Shown piece after piece: positions 45,630 to 57,688 of a stretch of 64,000 bases of DNA. The stretch comes from Pseudomonas fulva. Its GTDB lineage: Bacteria; Pseudomonadota; Gammaproteobacteria; Pseudomonadales; Pseudomonadaceae. The notes beneath the pieces are model-generated. The model did no database searches. It was not told where the DNA came from and saw only the letters and a list, made by a program, of their open reading frames with translations. Numbering within the stretch: the first letter of the stretch is position 1; each line of letters starts with the position of its first letter. Made by a program: the position numbers and the translations under genes. The DNA lies in the NCBI RefSeq assembly GCF_023517795.1, contig NZ_CP082928.1, positions 1,116,001 to 1,180,000 of the forward strand. Direction: 5' to 3'.

Positions 45630-46502
45630 TCAAACGTCCTGCTGGCGCTCCAGCGCAACCTCATAGAGCAGGTTCTTGCGTACCCCGGTGATCTGCGCCG
45701 CCAGCGCTGCCGCACGCTTGAGGGGCATTTCGGCGAGCAGCAGATCGAGCACCCGCAGGGCCTCGACACTCACCGCCGCCTCATCTTCCGGCGCCTGCCA
45801 ACCCGCCACCAGCACCACGCATTCGCCGCGCTGCTGATTGGCATCGCCCGCCACCCACTCGCACAACTGCTCGAGCGGCATACCCTGCAGGGTCTCGAAG
45901 GTCTTGGTCAGTTCCCGGGCCAGCAGCGCCTGGCGCTCGCCGCCGAACACCTCGCGCATGTCCTGCAGGCACTCGAGAATGCGATGCGGCGCTTCATAGA
46001 AGATCAGCGTGCGCGGCTCCTCGCGAACCCGCTCGAGACGCGCGCGCCGGCCCACGGACTTGGCCGGCAGAAAGCCTTCGAAGACGAAGCGATCGGACGG
46101 CAGGCCGGCAGCCGACAGGGCCGCAATCAACGCACAGGCACCGGGCACCGGCACCACGCGAACCCCGGCGGCCCGCGCCTGGCGCACCAGGTGATAGCCG
46201 GGATCGGAGATCAGCGGCGTGCCCGCATCGGAAATCAGCGCTACATCGTCACCCGCCAGCAAGCGCTCGATGAAGCGATTGCCCTCGTCGCGCTCGTTGT
46301 GCTCATGGCAAGCCGCCAGCGGCGTGCCGATGCCGAAGTGCTGCATCAGCCGCGCCGAGTGCCGGGTGTCTTCGGCAGCGATCAGCGCCACATCACCAAG
46401 CACCTTCAATGCCCGGGCACTGAGGTCGTCGAGATTGCCAATGGGCGTCGCCACCACGAACAGGGTGCCCGTGGCGGATCGGGGTGCGTCATTAGCGATC
46501 AC
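45630..46502 (-). CDS. rsmI: 16S rRNA (cytidine1402-2'-O)-methyltransferase RsmI
   Basis: 290 residues from a GTG start (46500-46502) with AGAGG about 8 nt upstream. The family block LFVVATPIGNLDDLSARAL follows within 12 residues. AAEDTRHSARLM near residue 42, SDAGTPLISDPGY near 80, FEGFLPAKSVGRRARL near 130 and YEAPHRI near 157 mark the tetrapyrrole-methylase fold. With RsmH it makes m4Cm1402 in the ribosomal P site. It diverges from lpoA. Confidence 0.96.
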   Translation of the reverse strand: MIANDAPRSATGTLFVVATPIGNLDDLSARALKVLGDVALIAAEDTRHSARLMQHFGIGTPLAACHEHNERDEGNRFIERLLAGDDVALISDAGTPLISDPGYHLVRQARAAGVRVVPVPGACALIAALSAAGLPSDRFVFEGFLPAKSVGRRARLERVREEPRTLIFYEAPHRILECLQDMREVFGGERQALLARELTKTFETLQGMPLEQLCEWVAGDANQQRGECVVLVAGWQAPEDEAAVSVEALRVLDLLLAEMPLKRAAALAAQITGVRKNLLYEVALERQQDV

Positions 46503-46688
46503 GGCAATGCCTCTTCTAATAGCTGGAAAGCCGCCATTGTAACCCGTGCGAACCGCCAGGGCGGAAACCGTCGCCAGCACGGGAGCAGCTGCGACCTCTG
46601 CGTACCGGTTAACACCTTCATCGTCGCGCCAAGGCGGTGCCTTGGGTACAATCCCGTGCTCATTTGCTCAAGAACCGGAATCGCTTAC

Positions 46689-48446
46689 ATGATTGCCTGC
46701 CTGCGTCCGCTCTCTGCACTCTGCCTAGCCGGCCTGCTCGTTGCCTGCAGCAGCTCGCCTTCCTCGAACCTCGGCGAACTGCCCCGCACGCCCCAGGCCA
46801 GCGTGGAGCAGATGCTCCAGCAAGCCGGCACCAGCCAGAGCGAAGACGCCCAGCTGCTGCGCCTGTCGGCCGCCGACCTGGCCGCCAAGCAGGGCAACGC
46901 GCAACGCGCCGAGAGCATTCTCGGGCAGGTCGATCTGCAATTGCTCAAGCCGGCGCAGCAGATCTACGCCAGCACCCTCAAGGCCGAACTGGCCCTGGCG
47001 CGCAACGATGCCAAGGCCGCCCTCGCCGCCCTGGCCCACCCCAGCCTCGAGCGCCTCGGCGAACTGCCGGTCGAGCAGCAGACGCGCACCCAGCTGGCCC
47101 GCGCCAACGCGCTGGAGAAGGACGGCCAGGTGCTCGCCGCCGCCCGCGAGCGGGTGTTCATCGCCCCCCTGCTGAGCGGCGACGAGGCGCAGCGCAATCA
47201 GGACCACATCTGGAGCCTGGTCAGCAACCTGCCGGCCGAGCCGGCTCCGACCGCCGATGACGCCGACCTGGCCGGCTGGCTGGCGCTGGCCCAGGTGGCG
47301 AAAACCGTCGGCACGCTCAAGCAGCAGCAGGACGCCATCGACAGCTGGCTGGCCCAGCATCCGAACCATCCGGCGGCCAAGCAATTGCCCAAGGCCCTCG
47401 CCGACCTGCGCGCGCTGTCCAGCAAGCCGCTGGAGAAGATCGCCTTGCTGCTGCCCCAGGAGGGCCAGCTGGCCTCGGTATCGCGCGCCCTGCGCGATGG
47501 CTTTCTGGCGGCCCATTACCAGGCCCAGCAGGCCGGCGAGAAACCACCACAGATCCAGCTGTACGACAGCGCCCGCCTGACCTCCCTGGACGACTTCTAT
47601 CGCCAGGCCCAGGCCGATGGCGTGGAGCTGGTGATCGGCCCGCTGGAAAAGAACCTGGTCACCCAGCTGGGTAACCGCGACCAGTTGCCGATCACCACCC
47701 TGGCCCTGAACTATGCCGAGCCGGGCGCCAAGAACCCGGCCCAGCTGTTCCAGTTCGGCCTGGCCGCCGAGGACGAGGCCCGCGAAGTCGCTCGCCGCGC
47801 CTGGGCCGATGGCATGCGCAACGCCGTCGCCCTGGTTCCCAAGGGCGATTGGGGCAATCGCGTGCTGGACGCTTTCCGGCAGAGCTGGCAAGCCGCCGGC
47901 GGCACCTTCCTCGGCGCCGAGCAGATCGACCAGCCGGTGGACATGGCCAGCCAGGTCGCCCGCCTGCTGCAGGTCAGCGGCACCTCGCGTCGCCAGGACG
48001 TGGACTTCATCTTCCTCGCCGCCACGCCGCAACAGGCTCAGCAGATCAAGCCGACCCTGGCCTACCAGTACGCCGGCGACGTACCGGTGTACGCCACCTC
48101 GCACCTGTTCAGCGGCAGCATGAGCGCGGCCCAGTACCGCGACCTGGACGGTATCCGCTTCTGCGAAACGCCGTGGTTGCTGGATGCCAACGACCCACTG
48201 CGCCAACAGGTCAACAGCCAGTGGCCGCAAGCCGGCGGCAGCCTGGGTCGCCTGTACGCCATGGGCGTCGATGCCTTCCGCCTGGCGCCGCGCCTCGATC
48301 AGCTCAAGACCCTGCCCGACAGCCGCGTCGAAGGCCTGTCCGGCAACCTGAGCCTGAACGCCGCGCAGCGCGTCGAGCGCCGGCTGCCCTGGGCGCAGTT
48401 CAGCAATGGCCAGGTCCAGCGCCTGCCCGAAAGCAACATTGAGTGA
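46689..48446 (+). CDS. lpoA: Penicillin-binding protein activator LpoA
   Basis: 585 residues. A lipoprotein signal with lipobox LVAC places Cys20 at the mature N-terminus, and Ser at +2 favours the outer membrane. The N-terminal half is TPR-like helical (QGNAQRAESILGQVD). The C-terminal half is a periplasmic-binding-protein fold (KIALLLPQEGQLASVSRALRDGF, VELVIGPLEKNLV, YATSHLFSGS). LpoA activates PBP1A from the outer membrane. A TACAAT -10 box lies at 46647-46652. It heads a yraN-diaA-dolP unit with the same order as in E. coli. Confidence 0.95.
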   Translation: MIACLRPLSALCLAGLLVACSSSPSSNLGELPRTPQASVEQMLQQAGTSQSEDAQLLRLSAADLAAKQGNAQRAESILGQVDLQLLKPAQQIYASTLKAELALARNDAKAALAALAHPSLERLGELPVEQQTRTQLARANALEKDGQVLAAARERVFIAPLLSGDEAQRNQDHIWSLVSNLPAEPAPTADDADLAGWLALAQVAKTVGTLKQQQDAIDSWLAQHPNHPAAKQLPKALADLRALSSKPLEKIALLLPQEGQLASVSRALRDGFLAAHYQAQQAGEKPPQIQLYDSARLTSLDDFYRQAQADGVELVIGPLEKNLVTQLGNRDQLPITTLALNYAEPGAKNPAQLFQFGLAAEDEAREVARRAWADGMRNAVALVPKGDWGNRVLDAFRQSWQAAGGTFLGAEQIDQPVDMASQVARLLQVSGTSRRQDVDFIFLAATPQQAQQIKPTLAYQYAGDVPVYATSHLFSGSMSAAQYRDLDGIRFCETPWLLDANDPLRQQVNSQWPQAGGSLGRLYAMGVDAFRLAPRLDQLKTLPDSRVEGLSGNLSLNAAQRVERRLPWAQFSNGQVQRLPESNIE

Positions 48447-48804
48447 CGATCCGCGCCATGTCAGCGGGCGAGCGGCCGAAGCCCTCGCCTGCGAGCATCT
48501 GCAAAGCCATGGCCTGCGCCTGATCTGCCAGAACTGGCGCGGTCAGCGTGGCGAACTCGATCTGGTCATGCTCGATGGCGATACAGTAGTATTCGCCGAA
48601 GTGCGCTACCGCAAGCACAGCGCCTGGGGCGGTGCGGTCGAAAGCGTCGACAGGCGCAAGCGTGACAAGCTGATCGCCACGGCCATGCAATTTCTGCAAC
48701 AGGAGAAACGCTGGGCCAAACATCCCTGCCGTTTCGATGTCATAGCCGTAGGCCATGGCAGACCCGCATCACTGGAATGGATCAGAAACGCTTTCGACAG
48801 TTGA
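48406..48804 (+). CDS. yraN: YraN family protein (UPF0102, endonuclease-like fold)
   Basis: 132 residues from ATG 48406, which overlaps lpoA by 41 bases. A TTG at 48439 (overlap of 8 bases, TTGAGTGA) is a likely alternative, since family members usually have about nine residues before the conserved GRAAEALACEHLQSHG. NWRGQRGELDLVMLDGDTVVFAEVRYR carries the predicted nuclease residues (GELDLV and EVR), followed by SVDRRKRDKL and RFDVIAV. Function is not established; it resembles Holliday-junction resolvase folds. Confidence 0.9.
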   Translation: MARSSACPKATLSDDPRHVSGRAAEALACEHLQSHGLRLICQNWRGQRGELDLVMLDGDTVVFAEVRYRKHSAWGGAVESVDRRKRDKLIATAMQFLQQEKRWAKHPCRFDVIAVGHGRPASLEWIRNAFDS

Positions 48805-48886
48805 GCCCAGGCTCGCTGCGATACGCTGGTCCACCGCCGTTTCCAACGACAGCGCCGCGCGCCCACGGGCCGAGGCCTCGTTATAG

Positions 48887-50028
<1,142 letters not shown>

Positions 50029-50049
50029 TCACGGCCTGGCTCGACGAAG

Positions 50050-50082
50050 AAACGCCAGCCAGGCAGCGCCTGACTGGCGTTT
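50050..50082 (+). terminator. Terminator after dolP
   Basis: AAACGCCAG pairs with CTGGCGTTT, and the stem continues inside with CAGGC/GCCTG after one mismatch; TTTTTTTT follows on the plus strand. Confidence 0.95.
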
Positions 50083-50112
50083 TTTTTGATACGCAGCGAA
50101 CGACCGCCTGCC

Positions 50113-50862
50113 CTATCCCAACACGACCTCTCGCCCGCACCAATCCCGTGGCTGCCCGGCAACGATCAGCAGACGGTTTCCCGCACCGCCCACCTGAGCC
50201 ACGCAGTGGCCCTGCTCATCCCAGAAGGCACTACGCCCTGCTGCCGCCCAGCCTCCCGTGGGGCCGCCGTGATTGGCCATCAGCACCGCCATGCCATGGC
50301 GCTGCGCATGGCCCAGCAGCAAGGCGCTGTCATGCTCATAGCCACCTTCGCCGATCAGCACACTGGTAGCGTACACCCGGGCGCCACCCGCCGCAGCCCG
50401 CGCCGGGTGATCGGCGTGGCTGAAATCGGCGCACACCGACAGGGCCACCAGTTGGTCACCGACAGGCAGCAACTCGCCGCCCTGGCCCGGGGAAAAGAAC
50501 CGCGCCTCACCGCCGTGCAGGTACTGTTTGGTATAGAAAGCCAGCGCTCCATCGGCCTGCAGGATGCAGGCGGCGATTTGCGGCTTGTCGCGGCCCGGCA
50601 CACGTGGCGGCACACCGACCACCGTGGTCATCCCCGCCTCCCTGGCGAGACGCCGCAAGGGGTCGAATAGGGCACTCTCAGGCGTCTGCGCCAGATCGAG
50701 GGCCAGGGTGGGCTCGTAGCCGGTCAGCGACAGCTCGGGAAAGACCAGCAGCCTGGCACCCGACTCGGCGGCGTGCTGCATGAAAACCTTGTGCGTGGCC
50801 AGATTGGCCTCGAGGTCACCGGCGCGAACCGCACACTGGGCGGCGACCAGAACGGATGCCAT
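50113..50862 (-). CDS. Carbon-nitrogen hydrolase (nitrilase superfamily)
   Basis: 249 residues. The Glu-Lys-Cys catalytic triad of the superfamily is visible: Glu in LLVFPELSLTGY near residue 43, Lys in AFYTKQYLH near 113 and Cys in LSVCADFSHAD near 147. It is a cytoplasmic amidase-type enzyme whose substrate cannot be predicted. ATG 50860-50862 was chosen because GGAGA lies 8 nt upstream; the frame runs on upstream without a family match. It lies alone between the terminators of dolP and pnp, at the synteny junction described in the findings. Confidence 0.88.
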   Translation of the reverse strand: MASVLVAAQCAVRAGDLEANLATHKVFMQHAAESGARLLVFPELSLTGYEPTLALDLAQTPESALFDPLRRLAREAGMTTVVGVPPRVPGRDKPQIAACILQADGALAFYTKQYLHGGEARFFSPGQGGELLPVGDQLVALSVCADFSHADHPARAAAGGARVYATSVLIGEGGYEHDSALLLGHAQRHGMAVLMANHGGPTGGWAAAGRSAFWDEQGHCVAQVGGAGNRLLIVAGQPRDWCGREVVLG

Positions 50863-50957
50863 GGGTTTCTCCGGCAAAAACGCCACCTTAACCCGCCCTC
50901 CGGGTGAGGCACCAGAACGCCGGGCGCGGTTGGCCATGCCGAATGGCAGCCAATAAA

Positions 50958-50987
50958 AAAGCCAGTCAGGTCACCCTGACTGGCTTT
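50958..50987 (-). terminator. Terminator of pnp
   Basis: AAAGCCAGTCAGG and CCTGACTGGCTTT pair perfectly around TCAC. On the minus strand a run of T (A at 50955-50960) follows. Confidence 0.93.
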
Positions 50988-51012
50988 CTCGACGCGGCGG
51001 CTTCAGCCCGGA

Positions 51013-53118
51013 TCAGACACCCGAGGCCTTGGCAGCGGCGACGTCCTTGATGGACAGCTTGATACGGCCGCGGTTGTCCACGTCCAGCACCAGCACTTCC
51101 ACTTCCTGGCCTTCCTTGAGGATGTCGGTGACCTTCTCCACGCGTGCATCGCTGAGCATGGAGATGTGCACCAGACCGTCCTTGCCCGGCAGGATGTTGA
51201 CGAAGGCGCCGAAGTCGACGATACGCTCGACCTTGCCGACGTAGATCTTGCCGATCTCGGCCTCGGCGGTGATCGCCAGTACGCGCTGCTTGGCGGCGTC
51301 GGCGGCTTCCTTGGTTTCGCCGAAGATCTTGATCGAGCCGTCGTCTTCGATGTCGATCGACGCCTTGGTTTCTTCGCAGATGGCGCGGATGGTGGCGCCG
51401 CCCTTGCCGATGACGTCACGGATCTTGTCCTGGTCGATCTTCATCGCCAGCATGGTCGGAGCGTTGGCCGACAGCTCGCTGCGCGACTGGGCGATCACCT
51501 GGTTCATCTGGCCGAGGATGTTCAGGCGCGCTTCCAGGGCCTGGTTCAGGGCGATCTCCATGATCTCTTCGGTGATGCCCTGGATCTTGATGTCCATCTG
51601 CAGCGCGGTGACGCCATTGGCGGTACCGGCTACCTTGAAGTCCATGTCGCCCAGGTGGTCTTCGTCACCGAGGATATCGGTCAGCACGGCGAATTTCTCG
51701 CCTTCCTTGACCAGACCCATGGCGATACCGGCAACCGGCGCCTTCATCGGTACACCGGCGTCCATCAGGGCCAGGGAAGCACCGCAAACGGAAGCCATGG
51801 AGGACGAACCGTTGGACTCGGTGATCTCCGAGACGATACGGATGGTGTACGGGAACTCGTCGGCGCTCGGCAGCATGGCGGCAACGCCACGACGGGCCAG
51901 GCGGCCGTGGCCGATTTCACGACGACCGGTGGCGCCCATGCGACCACACTCACCCACCGAGTACGGCGGGAAGTTGTAGTGCAGCATGAAGGGGTCTTTC
52001 TTCTCGCCTTCGAGGGTGTCGAGCAACTGCGCATCGCGGGCGGTACCGAGGGTGGCCACGACCAGCGCCTGGGTTTCGCCACGGGTGAACAGGGCCGAGC
52101 CGTGGGTCTTGTCCAGCACCCCGACTTCGATGTTCAGGCCACGTACGGTACGGGTGTCACGGCCATCGATACGCGGCTTGCCGTTGACGATGTTCTCGCG
52201 CACGGTGCGGTATTCGATTTCGCCGAAGGCGTCTTTGACTTCGCCGGCGCTCGGCTGGCCTTCCTCACCGGAGAACTTGGCAACCACCTGGTCGCGCAGC
52301 TCGCCCAGGCGCGCATAGCGATCCTGCTTGATGATGATGGTGTAGGCGTCGGAAATCGCGGCACCGAACTCGGCGCGGATGGCGTCCAGCAGGCTGGTGT
52401 TGGCGGCAGCGGCCTGCCAGTCCCAACGCGGCTTGCCGGCTTCGGCGGCCAGTTCGGTAACGGCCTGGATGACGGCCTGGAATTCGTCATGGGCGAACAG
52501 CACGGCGCCCAGCATCTGGTCTTCGGTCAGTTCCTTGGCTTCGGATTCGACCATCAGTACCGCGTCTTTGGTACCGGCCACGACCATGTCCAGGCTCGAC
52601 GCCTTGAGCTGCTCGTAGTTCGGGTTCAGCAGGTAGCCGGTCTCGGGATGGTAGGCAACACGGGCGGCACCGATGGGGCCGTCGAACGGGATGCCGGAGA
52701 TGGCCAGGGCAGCCGAGGTACCGATCATCGCGGCGATGTCCGGATCGGTCTTCTTGCTGGTGGAGACCACGGTGCAGATGACCTGCACTTCGTTCTGGAA
52801 GCCTTCCGGGAACAGCGGGCGGATCGGCCGATCGATCAGGCGCGAGGTCAGGGTTTCCTTCTCGCTCGGGCGCGCTTCACGCTTGAAGAAGCCGCCAGGG
52901 ATCTTGCCGGCTGCGTAGGTCTTTTCCTGGTAGTGCACGGACAGCGGGAAGAAGCCCTTGCTCGGGTCGGCGGACTTGGCGCCTACCACGGTGACCAGCA
53001 CGGTGACGTCGTTGTCGACGGTGACCAGCACGGCGCCGGAAGCCTGACGGGCGATACGGCCAGTCTCGAGGGTGACGGTCGACTGACCGAATTGAAATTT
53101 CTTGATTACCGGGTTCAC
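51013..53118 (-). CDS. pnp: Polynucleotide phosphorylase
   Basis: 701 residues from a GTG start (53116-53118) with AAGGA upstream, giving [20 protein letters not shown], the family start. Two RNase PH-like domains contain [16 protein letters not shown] and [19 protein letters not shown], with catalytic [20 protein letters not shown] ([16 protein letters not shown]) and S1 ([23 protein letters not shown]) RNA-binding domains follow. PNPase degrades RNA 3'-5' using phosphate. It follows rpsO, separated by a strong hairpin. Confidence 0.98.
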   Translation of the reverse strand: MNPVIKKFQFGQSTVTLETGRIARQASGAVLVTVDNDVTVLVTVVGAKSADPSKGFFPLSVHYQEKTYAAGKIPGGFFKREARPSEKETLTSRLIDRPIRPLFPEGFQNEVQVICTVVSTSKKTDPDIAAMIGTSAALAISGIPFDGPIGAARVAYHPETGYLLNPNYEQLKASSLDMVVAGTKDAVLMVESEAKELTEDQMLGAVLFAHDEFQAVIQAVTELAAEAGKPRWDWQAAAANTSLLDAIRAEFGAAISDAYTIIIKQDRYARLGELRDQVVAKFSGEEGQPSAGEVKDAFGEIEYRTVRENIVNGKPRIDGRDTRTVRGLNIEVGVLDKTHGSALFTRGETQALVVATLGTARDAQLLDTLEGEKKDPFMLHYNFPPYSVGECGRMGATGRREIGHGRLARRGVAAMLPSADEFPYTIRIVSEITESNGSSSMASVCGASLALMDAGVPMKAPVAGIAMGLVKEGEKFAVLTDILGDEDHLGDMDFKVAGTANGVTALQMDIKIQGITEEIMEIALNQALEARLNILGQMNQVIAQSRSELSANAPTMLAMKIDQDKIRDVIGKGGATIRAICEETKASIDIEDDGSIKIFGETKEAADAAKQRVLAITAEAEIGKIYVGKVERIVDFGAFVNILPGKDGLVHISMLSDARVEKVTDILKEGQEVEVLVLDVDNRGRIKLSIKDVAAAKASGV

Positions 53119-53260
53119 GGTGTTTTCCTTCTCTCTGTTGCCTTTGGGGGAAACGGTTCTTGCGAATTCGTGGGCAATCGCTGCGGGAGTCGGCCCGGCA
53201 CTGTCCAGAGGTGAAGCGGCAAAGGGCTTCGGTGCTGCTAAAAACGGGTAGAGCATAAAC

Positions 53261-53301
53261 GCAAAAGCTGGAAGCGGGGCGAGCCCACTTCCAGCTTTTG
53301 C
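53261..53301 (-). terminator. rpsO-pnp intergenic hairpin
   Basis: GCAAAAGCTGGAAG (53261-53274) pairs exactly with CTTCCAGCTTTTGC (53288-53301), and GGGC/GCCC lengthens the inner stem. On the minus strand it lies just after rpsO and is followed by GTTTATGC. It may be the rpsO terminator, or the double-stranded RNase III site that PNPase uses for autoregulation in E. coli. Confidence 0.75.
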
Positions 53302-53324
53302 GGTCAACGACGACTAAGCATTGC

Positions 53325-53594
53325 TTAGCGACGCAGACCCAGGCGACCGATCAGGGCGCTGTAACGGCTGGTGTCCTTACCCTTCAGGTAGTCCAGCAGC
53401 TTGCGGCGCTGGTTGACCATGCGGATCAGGCCACGACGCGAGTGGTGGTCTTTGCCGTTGGCCTTGAAGTGGCCTTGCAGCTTGTTGATGTTGGCGGACA
53501 GCAGAGCAACCTGGACTTCCGGGCTACCGGTATCGCCTTCGGCTTGCTTGTAGTCGTTAACGATCTGGGCTTTTTCTTCAACGCTGAGTGCCAT
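53325..53594 (-). CDS. rpsO: 30S ribosomal protein S15
   Basis: 89 residues, the standard length. [32 protein letters not shown] at the start, [24 protein letters not shown] in the middle and [12 protein letters not shown] at the end are diagnostic. S15 binds the central domain of 16S rRNA. It is upstream of pnp, the universal arrangement in proteobacteria. Confidence 0.99.
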   Translation of the reverse strand: MALSVEEKAQIVNDYKQAEGDTGSPEVQVALLSANINKLQGHFKANGKDHHSRRGLIRMVNQRRKLLDYLKGKDTSRYSALIGRLGLRR

Positions 53595-53733
53595 GTGGGC
53601 ATCCTCTCATCTGGAGACAGTCGCAAGGACAGTCTCAATAGGCCGGGAATCGCTTCCCGTGTTTTAAAAGGAGGTATGACCGTGCCTATTGACAGCCACC
53701 CTCGTTACGAGCCGCCGAAACGGCTCGCCACGG

Positions 53734-54651
53734 TCACGCGGACCGAATCAGACGACGCGGCGCAATGCGCCCGTCTTCGCTCACTTCACCGATACCGATG
53801 AAGCGAGCATTGTGATCTTGCACCCGGACCATGCCGAACTTCGGCGCATCCGCGGCGCGAACCGGCTGCCCTTGCAGCCAGTAGAACGCACTGTGCTCCG
53901 AGAAGCTCAGCAGCGGCCAATGCTCCAGCCCGCTGTCCACCGGCAGCAGGAAGCGATCGACGGCTTCGTTGCCACCCTCTTCGTGGGCCTGCAGCAATTC
54001 ATCCAGGCTGACACTCTGCGCCAGGTCGAACGGGCCGGCCTTGGTACGACGCAGCTCGGCGACATGGGCGCCGCAGCCCAGCAGGTGACCGATATCCTCG
54101 ACCAGCGTGCGGATATAGGTGCCTTTGCTGCAATCCACCGCCAGGCTCGCCCGGTCGGCAGCGCAGGACAGCAACTCCAGGCGCGCAATAGTAACAGAAC
54201 GCGCCTCGCGCTCCACTACTTCTCCGGCACGGGCAAGCTTGTACAGCGGCTGGCCGTCGCGCTTGAGCGCCGAATACATCGGCGGCACCTGGCTGATGTC
54301 ACCACGAAAACGCGGCAGCAGCGCCTCGATGTCCGCGCCGTCGACATTCACCTCGCGACGTTCGATCACCTCACCCTCGGCATCGGCCGTGGTGGTGGTG
54401 ACGCCCAGCTGCATGACCGTCTCGTAGCCCTTGTCGGCATCGAGCAGGTACTGGGAGAACTTGGTCGCCTCGCCGAAGCACAGCGGCAGCACGCCGGTGG
54501 CCAGCGGATCGAGGCTGCCGGTGTGCCCGGCCTTCTCGGCATTGAGCAACCAGCGCACCTTCTGCAGCGCCGCGTTGGAGCTGAAGCCCTTGGGCTTGTC
54601 GAGCAGGATGATGCCGTCGACCTTGCGACGAATACGCTTAACCTGGGCCAC
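53734..54651 (-). CDS. truB: tRNA pseudouridine55 synthase TruB
   Basis: 305 residues from a GTG start (54649-54651) with AGGAG upstream inside the end of rbfA. The catalytic Asp is in [18 protein letters not shown] near residue 45, and [17 protein letters not shown] (DADKGYETV) and [15 protein letters not shown] motifs follow. It makes pseudouridine 55 in the T-loop of tRNAs. It starts four bases after the rbfA stop. Confidence 0.98.
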   Translation of the reverse strand: MAQVKRIRRKVDGIILLDKPKGFSSNAALQKVRWLLNAEKAGHTGSLDPLATGVLPLCFGEATKFSQYLLDADKGYETVMQLGVTTTTADAEGEVIERREVNVDGADIEALLPRFRGDISQVPPMYSALKRDGQPLYKLARAGEVVEREARSVTIARLELLSCAADRASLAVDCSKGTYIRTLVEDIGHLLGCGAHVAELRRTKAGPFDLAQSVSLDELLQAHEEGGNEAVDRFLLPVDSGLEHWPLLSFSEHSAFYWLQGQPVRAADAPKFGMVRVQDHNARFIGIGEVSEDGRIAPRRLIRSA

Positions 54652-54655
54652 GCGC

Positions 54656-55063
54656 TTACTCCTTGGCCTCGGTATCGCTGTCGACGTGCTTGCTGTCCTC
54701 GGTCACCGCACGCTCGATCAGCGCCGACAACTGGGCACCGCGCACGATGCTTTCGTCGTAATGGAAACGCAGGTGCGGCACGCTGCGCAGCTTCATCGCC
54801 TTGCCCAGCTGCATGCGCAGGAAACCACTGGCGTCGTTGAGCACCTTGAGGCTCTGCGCGATGGGGTCGGAACCCTCCTGCGGCTCGGCGCCCATGACGG
54901 TGATGAACACCTTGGCATGGCTGGCGTCACGGCTGACATCGACCGCGGTAACGGTGACCAGGCCACCCAGGCGCGGGTCTTTGACTTCGGTACGAATCAG
55001 CTGCGCCAACTCGCGTTGAATCTGGTCGCCGATACGCTGGGCACGGCTGTAGTCTTTTGCCAT
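54656..55063 (-). CDS. rbfA: 30S ribosome-binding factor A
   Basis: 135 residues, KH-like fold. [40 protein letters not shown] in the first half and [14 protein letters not shown] near residue 90 are typical. RbfA assists maturation of the 16S 5' end, notably in the cold. It is 109 bases downstream of infB and four bases before truB. Confidence 0.97.
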   Translation of the reverse strand: MAKDYSRAQRIGDQIQRELAQLIRTEVKDPRLGGLVTVTAVDVSRDASHAKVFITVMGAEPQEGSDPIAQSLKVLNDASGFLRMQLGKAMKLRSVPHLRFHYDESIVRGAQLSALIERAVTEDSKHVDSDTEAKE

Positions 55064-55172
55064 CGTTGCTACCTTCCACTCGTCTCGCTGCCTGCAAAGG
55101 CAGCGGACTCAAAAGCGGCAAACGCCCGGCCGCGCAGATGCGGGGCCGGGCGTTGCGTGTTGCGACTCGCGA

Positions 55173-57662
55173 TTACAGGCTGCGAGCCACCTGGACTTTC
55201 TCGAACACTTCGATCTTGTCGCCGACCTTGACGTCGTTGTAGCTCTTCACGGCGATACCGCACTCCATGCCGTTACGCACTTCGGCCATGTCGTCCTTGA
55301 AGCGACGCAAGGACTCCAGCTCGCCTTCGAAGATCACCACGTCGTCACGCAGTACGCGGATCGGGCGGTTACGGTAGACCGTACCCTCGACCACCATACA
55401 ACCGGCGACCGCACCGAACTTCGGCGAACGGAACACGTCGCGCACTTCGGCGATGCCGAGGATGTTCTCGCGAACGTCGCTGCCGAGCATACCGGTGAGC
55501 GCCTTCTTGACGTCCTCGATGATGTCGTAGATGACGTTGTAGTAGCGCATGTCCAGGCCTTCGGCCTCGACGATCTTGCGCGCACCGGCGTCAGCACGGA
55601 CGTTGAAGCCGAACAGCACGGCGTTCGACGCCAGGGCCAGGTTGGCATCGGACTCGGTGATACCACCGACGCCGCCACCGACCACGCGCACCTGCACTTC
55701 GTCGTTGCCCAGGGTGCTGAGCGAGCCCTGCAGTGCCTCGAGAGAACCCCGCACATCGGACTTGAGCACGATGTTGAGGGTCTTCTTCTCTTCCTGGCCC
55801 ATGCTTTCGAAGATGTTTTCCAGCTTGCCAGCGTGGGCACGTGCCAGTTTCACTTCGCGGAACTTGCCCTGACGGAACAGCGCAACCTCGCGGGCCTTCT
55901 TCTCGTCGGCCACGACGGTCATGTCGTCACCGGCTTCCGGTGTGCCGTCCAGGCCGAGAATCTCGACCGGGATGGACGGGCCGGCTTCCTTAACAGGCTT
56001 GCCGTTCTCGTCCAGCATGGCGCGGATGCGGCCGTAGTTGGAGCCGACCAGCACCATGTCGCCCTGGCGCAGCGTACCGTCCTGAACCAGCACGGTGGCC
56101 ACCGGGCCGCGGCCCTTGTCCAGACGCGATTCGACGACCACACCACGACCAGGTGCCGACGGCATGGCCTTGAGTTCGAGGACTTCGGCCTGCAGCAGAA
56201 CCGCTTCGAGCAGCTCGTCCACGCCGGTACCCATCTTGGCCGACACATGCACGTACGGTGCGTCGCCGCCCCACTCTTCCGGAATCACGTCGAGCGCGGC
56301 CAGGCCGTTCTTGATGTTGTCCGGGTTGGCATCGGGCTTGTCGATCTTGTTCACCGCGACCACGATCGGTACGCCAGCCGCTTTCGCGTGCTGCACCGCT
56401 TCCTGGGTCTGCGGCATCACGCCGTCGTCGGCCGCCACCACGAGGATGACGATGTCGGTGGCCTTGGCACCACGGGCACGCATAGCGGTGAACGCCGCGT
56501 GACCCGGGGTGTCGAGGAAGGTCACCATGCCGCGCTCGGTTTCCACGTGGTAGGCACCGATGTGCTGGGTGATGCCCCCGGCTTCGCCGGATGCCACCTT
56601 GGCACGACGGATGTAGTCGAGCAGCGAGGTCTTGCCATGGTCGACGTGACCCATGACGGTCACTACCGGCGCACGGGAGATCGCCTCGCCTTCGAACTTC
56701 AGGGACTCGGCCAGCTGCTCTTCGAGCGCGTTGTCGCTGACCAGCTTGACCTTGTGGCCCAGCTCTTCGGCGACCAGCTGAGCGGTCTCCTGATCCAGCA
56801 CCTGGTTGATGGTGGCAGGCGAGCCCATCTTGAACATGAACTTGATGACTTCAGCAGCCTTCACCGACATCTGCTGGGCCAGTTCGCCCACGGTGATGGT
56901 CTCGCCGATCGACACTTCACGCACCACCGGGCCGGCCGGAGCCTGGAAGCCATGCTGGTTGCGCTTCTTGAGCTTGGACTTGCCACGACCGCCGCGACGG
57001 AAGCCATCGCTCTCTTCGTCGATGGTACGCGGCGCGACACGCGGAGCAGGCGCCTTTTCCTTGACGGTCGGGCGGTGCTGGGTGGTCTTGCGCTCGCCAC
57101 CACGGCGATCGGCTTCGTCGCTACGGCTCTTGTCCGGACGGCGCGGCTCTTCCTTCTTGCGCTCGTCAACGGCCGGGGCAACCGGTGCGTCGACGACGGC
57201 CGGGGCCGCAGCCGCTTGCGCAGTACGCTCGGCCGGCGCCGCAGCCGCCTGACGCTTGGCCTCTTCTTCGGCCTGGCGCTTGGCTTCTTCCTCGGCCTTC
57301 AGGCGAGCAGCTTCGGCCGCAGCACGCTGCTCTTCGAGCTCGCGCTGTTTCTCGGCTTCGATCTCTTCGTTGCTGCGCTTGACGAAGGTCTTCTTCTTGC
57401 GCACTTCAACGCTGATGGTCTTGCTACCCGCAACCTTGAGGGTGCTGGTGGTCTTGCGCTGCAAGGTAATCTTGCGCGGTTCCTCGGCTTTCTTGTCGCC
57501 GTGGCTGCTCTTCAGGTGAGCAAGCAGGGCCTGCTTTTCGTTATCGGTGACAACTTGCTCGGCACTGCTGTGCGGCAAACCCGCCTCTCGCATCTGCTGC
57601 AGCAGGCGCTCTACCGGTGTGTCGACCACTTGGGCCAGTTCTTTCACCGTGACTTGCGTCAT
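55173..57662 (-). CDS. infB: Translation initiation factor IF-2
   Basis: 829 residues. The N-terminal IF2_N domain ([21 protein letters not shown]) is followed by a long charged Ala/Glu/Lys/Arg coiled and low-complexity region (about 85-230), a second IF2_N, and the G domain: G1 [13 protein letters not shown]3 [13 protein letters not shown]4 [10 protein letters not shown]. Domains II-IV bind the ribosome and formyl-Met-tRNA. Neighbouring nusA, rbfA and an initiator tRNA gene form the classic nusA-infB operon. Confidence 0.98.
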   Translation of the reverse strand: MTQVTVKELAQVVDTPVERLLQQMREAGLPHSSAEQVVTDNEKQALLAHLKSSHGDKKAEEPRKITLQRKTTSTLKVAGSKTISVEVRKKKTFVKRSNEEIEAEKQRELEEQRAAAEAARLKAEEEAKRQAEEEAKRQAAAAPAERTAQAAAAPAVVDAPVAPAVDERKKEEPRRPDKSRSDEADRRGGERKTTQHRPTVKEKAPAPRVAPRTIDEESDGFRRGGRGKSKLKKRNQHGFQAPAGPVVREVSIGETITVGELAQQMSVKAAEVIKFMFKMGSPATINQVLDQETAQLVAEELGHKVKLVSDNALEEQLAESLKFEGEAISRAPVVTVMGHVDHGKTSLLDYIRRAKVASGEAGGITQHIGAYHVETERGMVTFLDTPGHAAFTAMRARGAKATDIVILVVAADDGVMPQTQEAVQHAKAAGVPIVVAVNKIDKPDANPDNIKNGLAALDVIPEEWGGDAPYVHVSAKMGTGVDELLEAVLLQAEVLELKAMPSAPGRGVVVESRLDKGRGPVATVLVQDGTLRQGDMVLVGSNYGRIRAMLDENGKPVKEAGPSIPVEILGLDGTPEAGDDMTVVADEKKAREVALFRQGKFREVKLARAHAGKLENIFESMGQEEKKTLNIVLKSDVRGSLEALQGSLSTLGNDEVQVRVVGGGVGGITESDANLALASNAVLFGFNVRADAGARKIVEAEGLDMRYYNVIYDIIEDVKKALTGMLGSDVRENILGIAEVRDVFRSPKFGAVAGCMVVEGTVYRNRPIRVLRDDVVIFEGELESLRRFKDDMAEVRNGMECGIAVKSYNDVKVGDKIEVFEKVQVARSL

Positions 57663-57688
57663 GCACTTCTCTCCTCAGGCCGTAAAAC

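Noticed and set aside
51166..53214. Long frame antisense to pnp
   Set aside because: No recognisable motif, while pnp is full length and conserved on the other strand.
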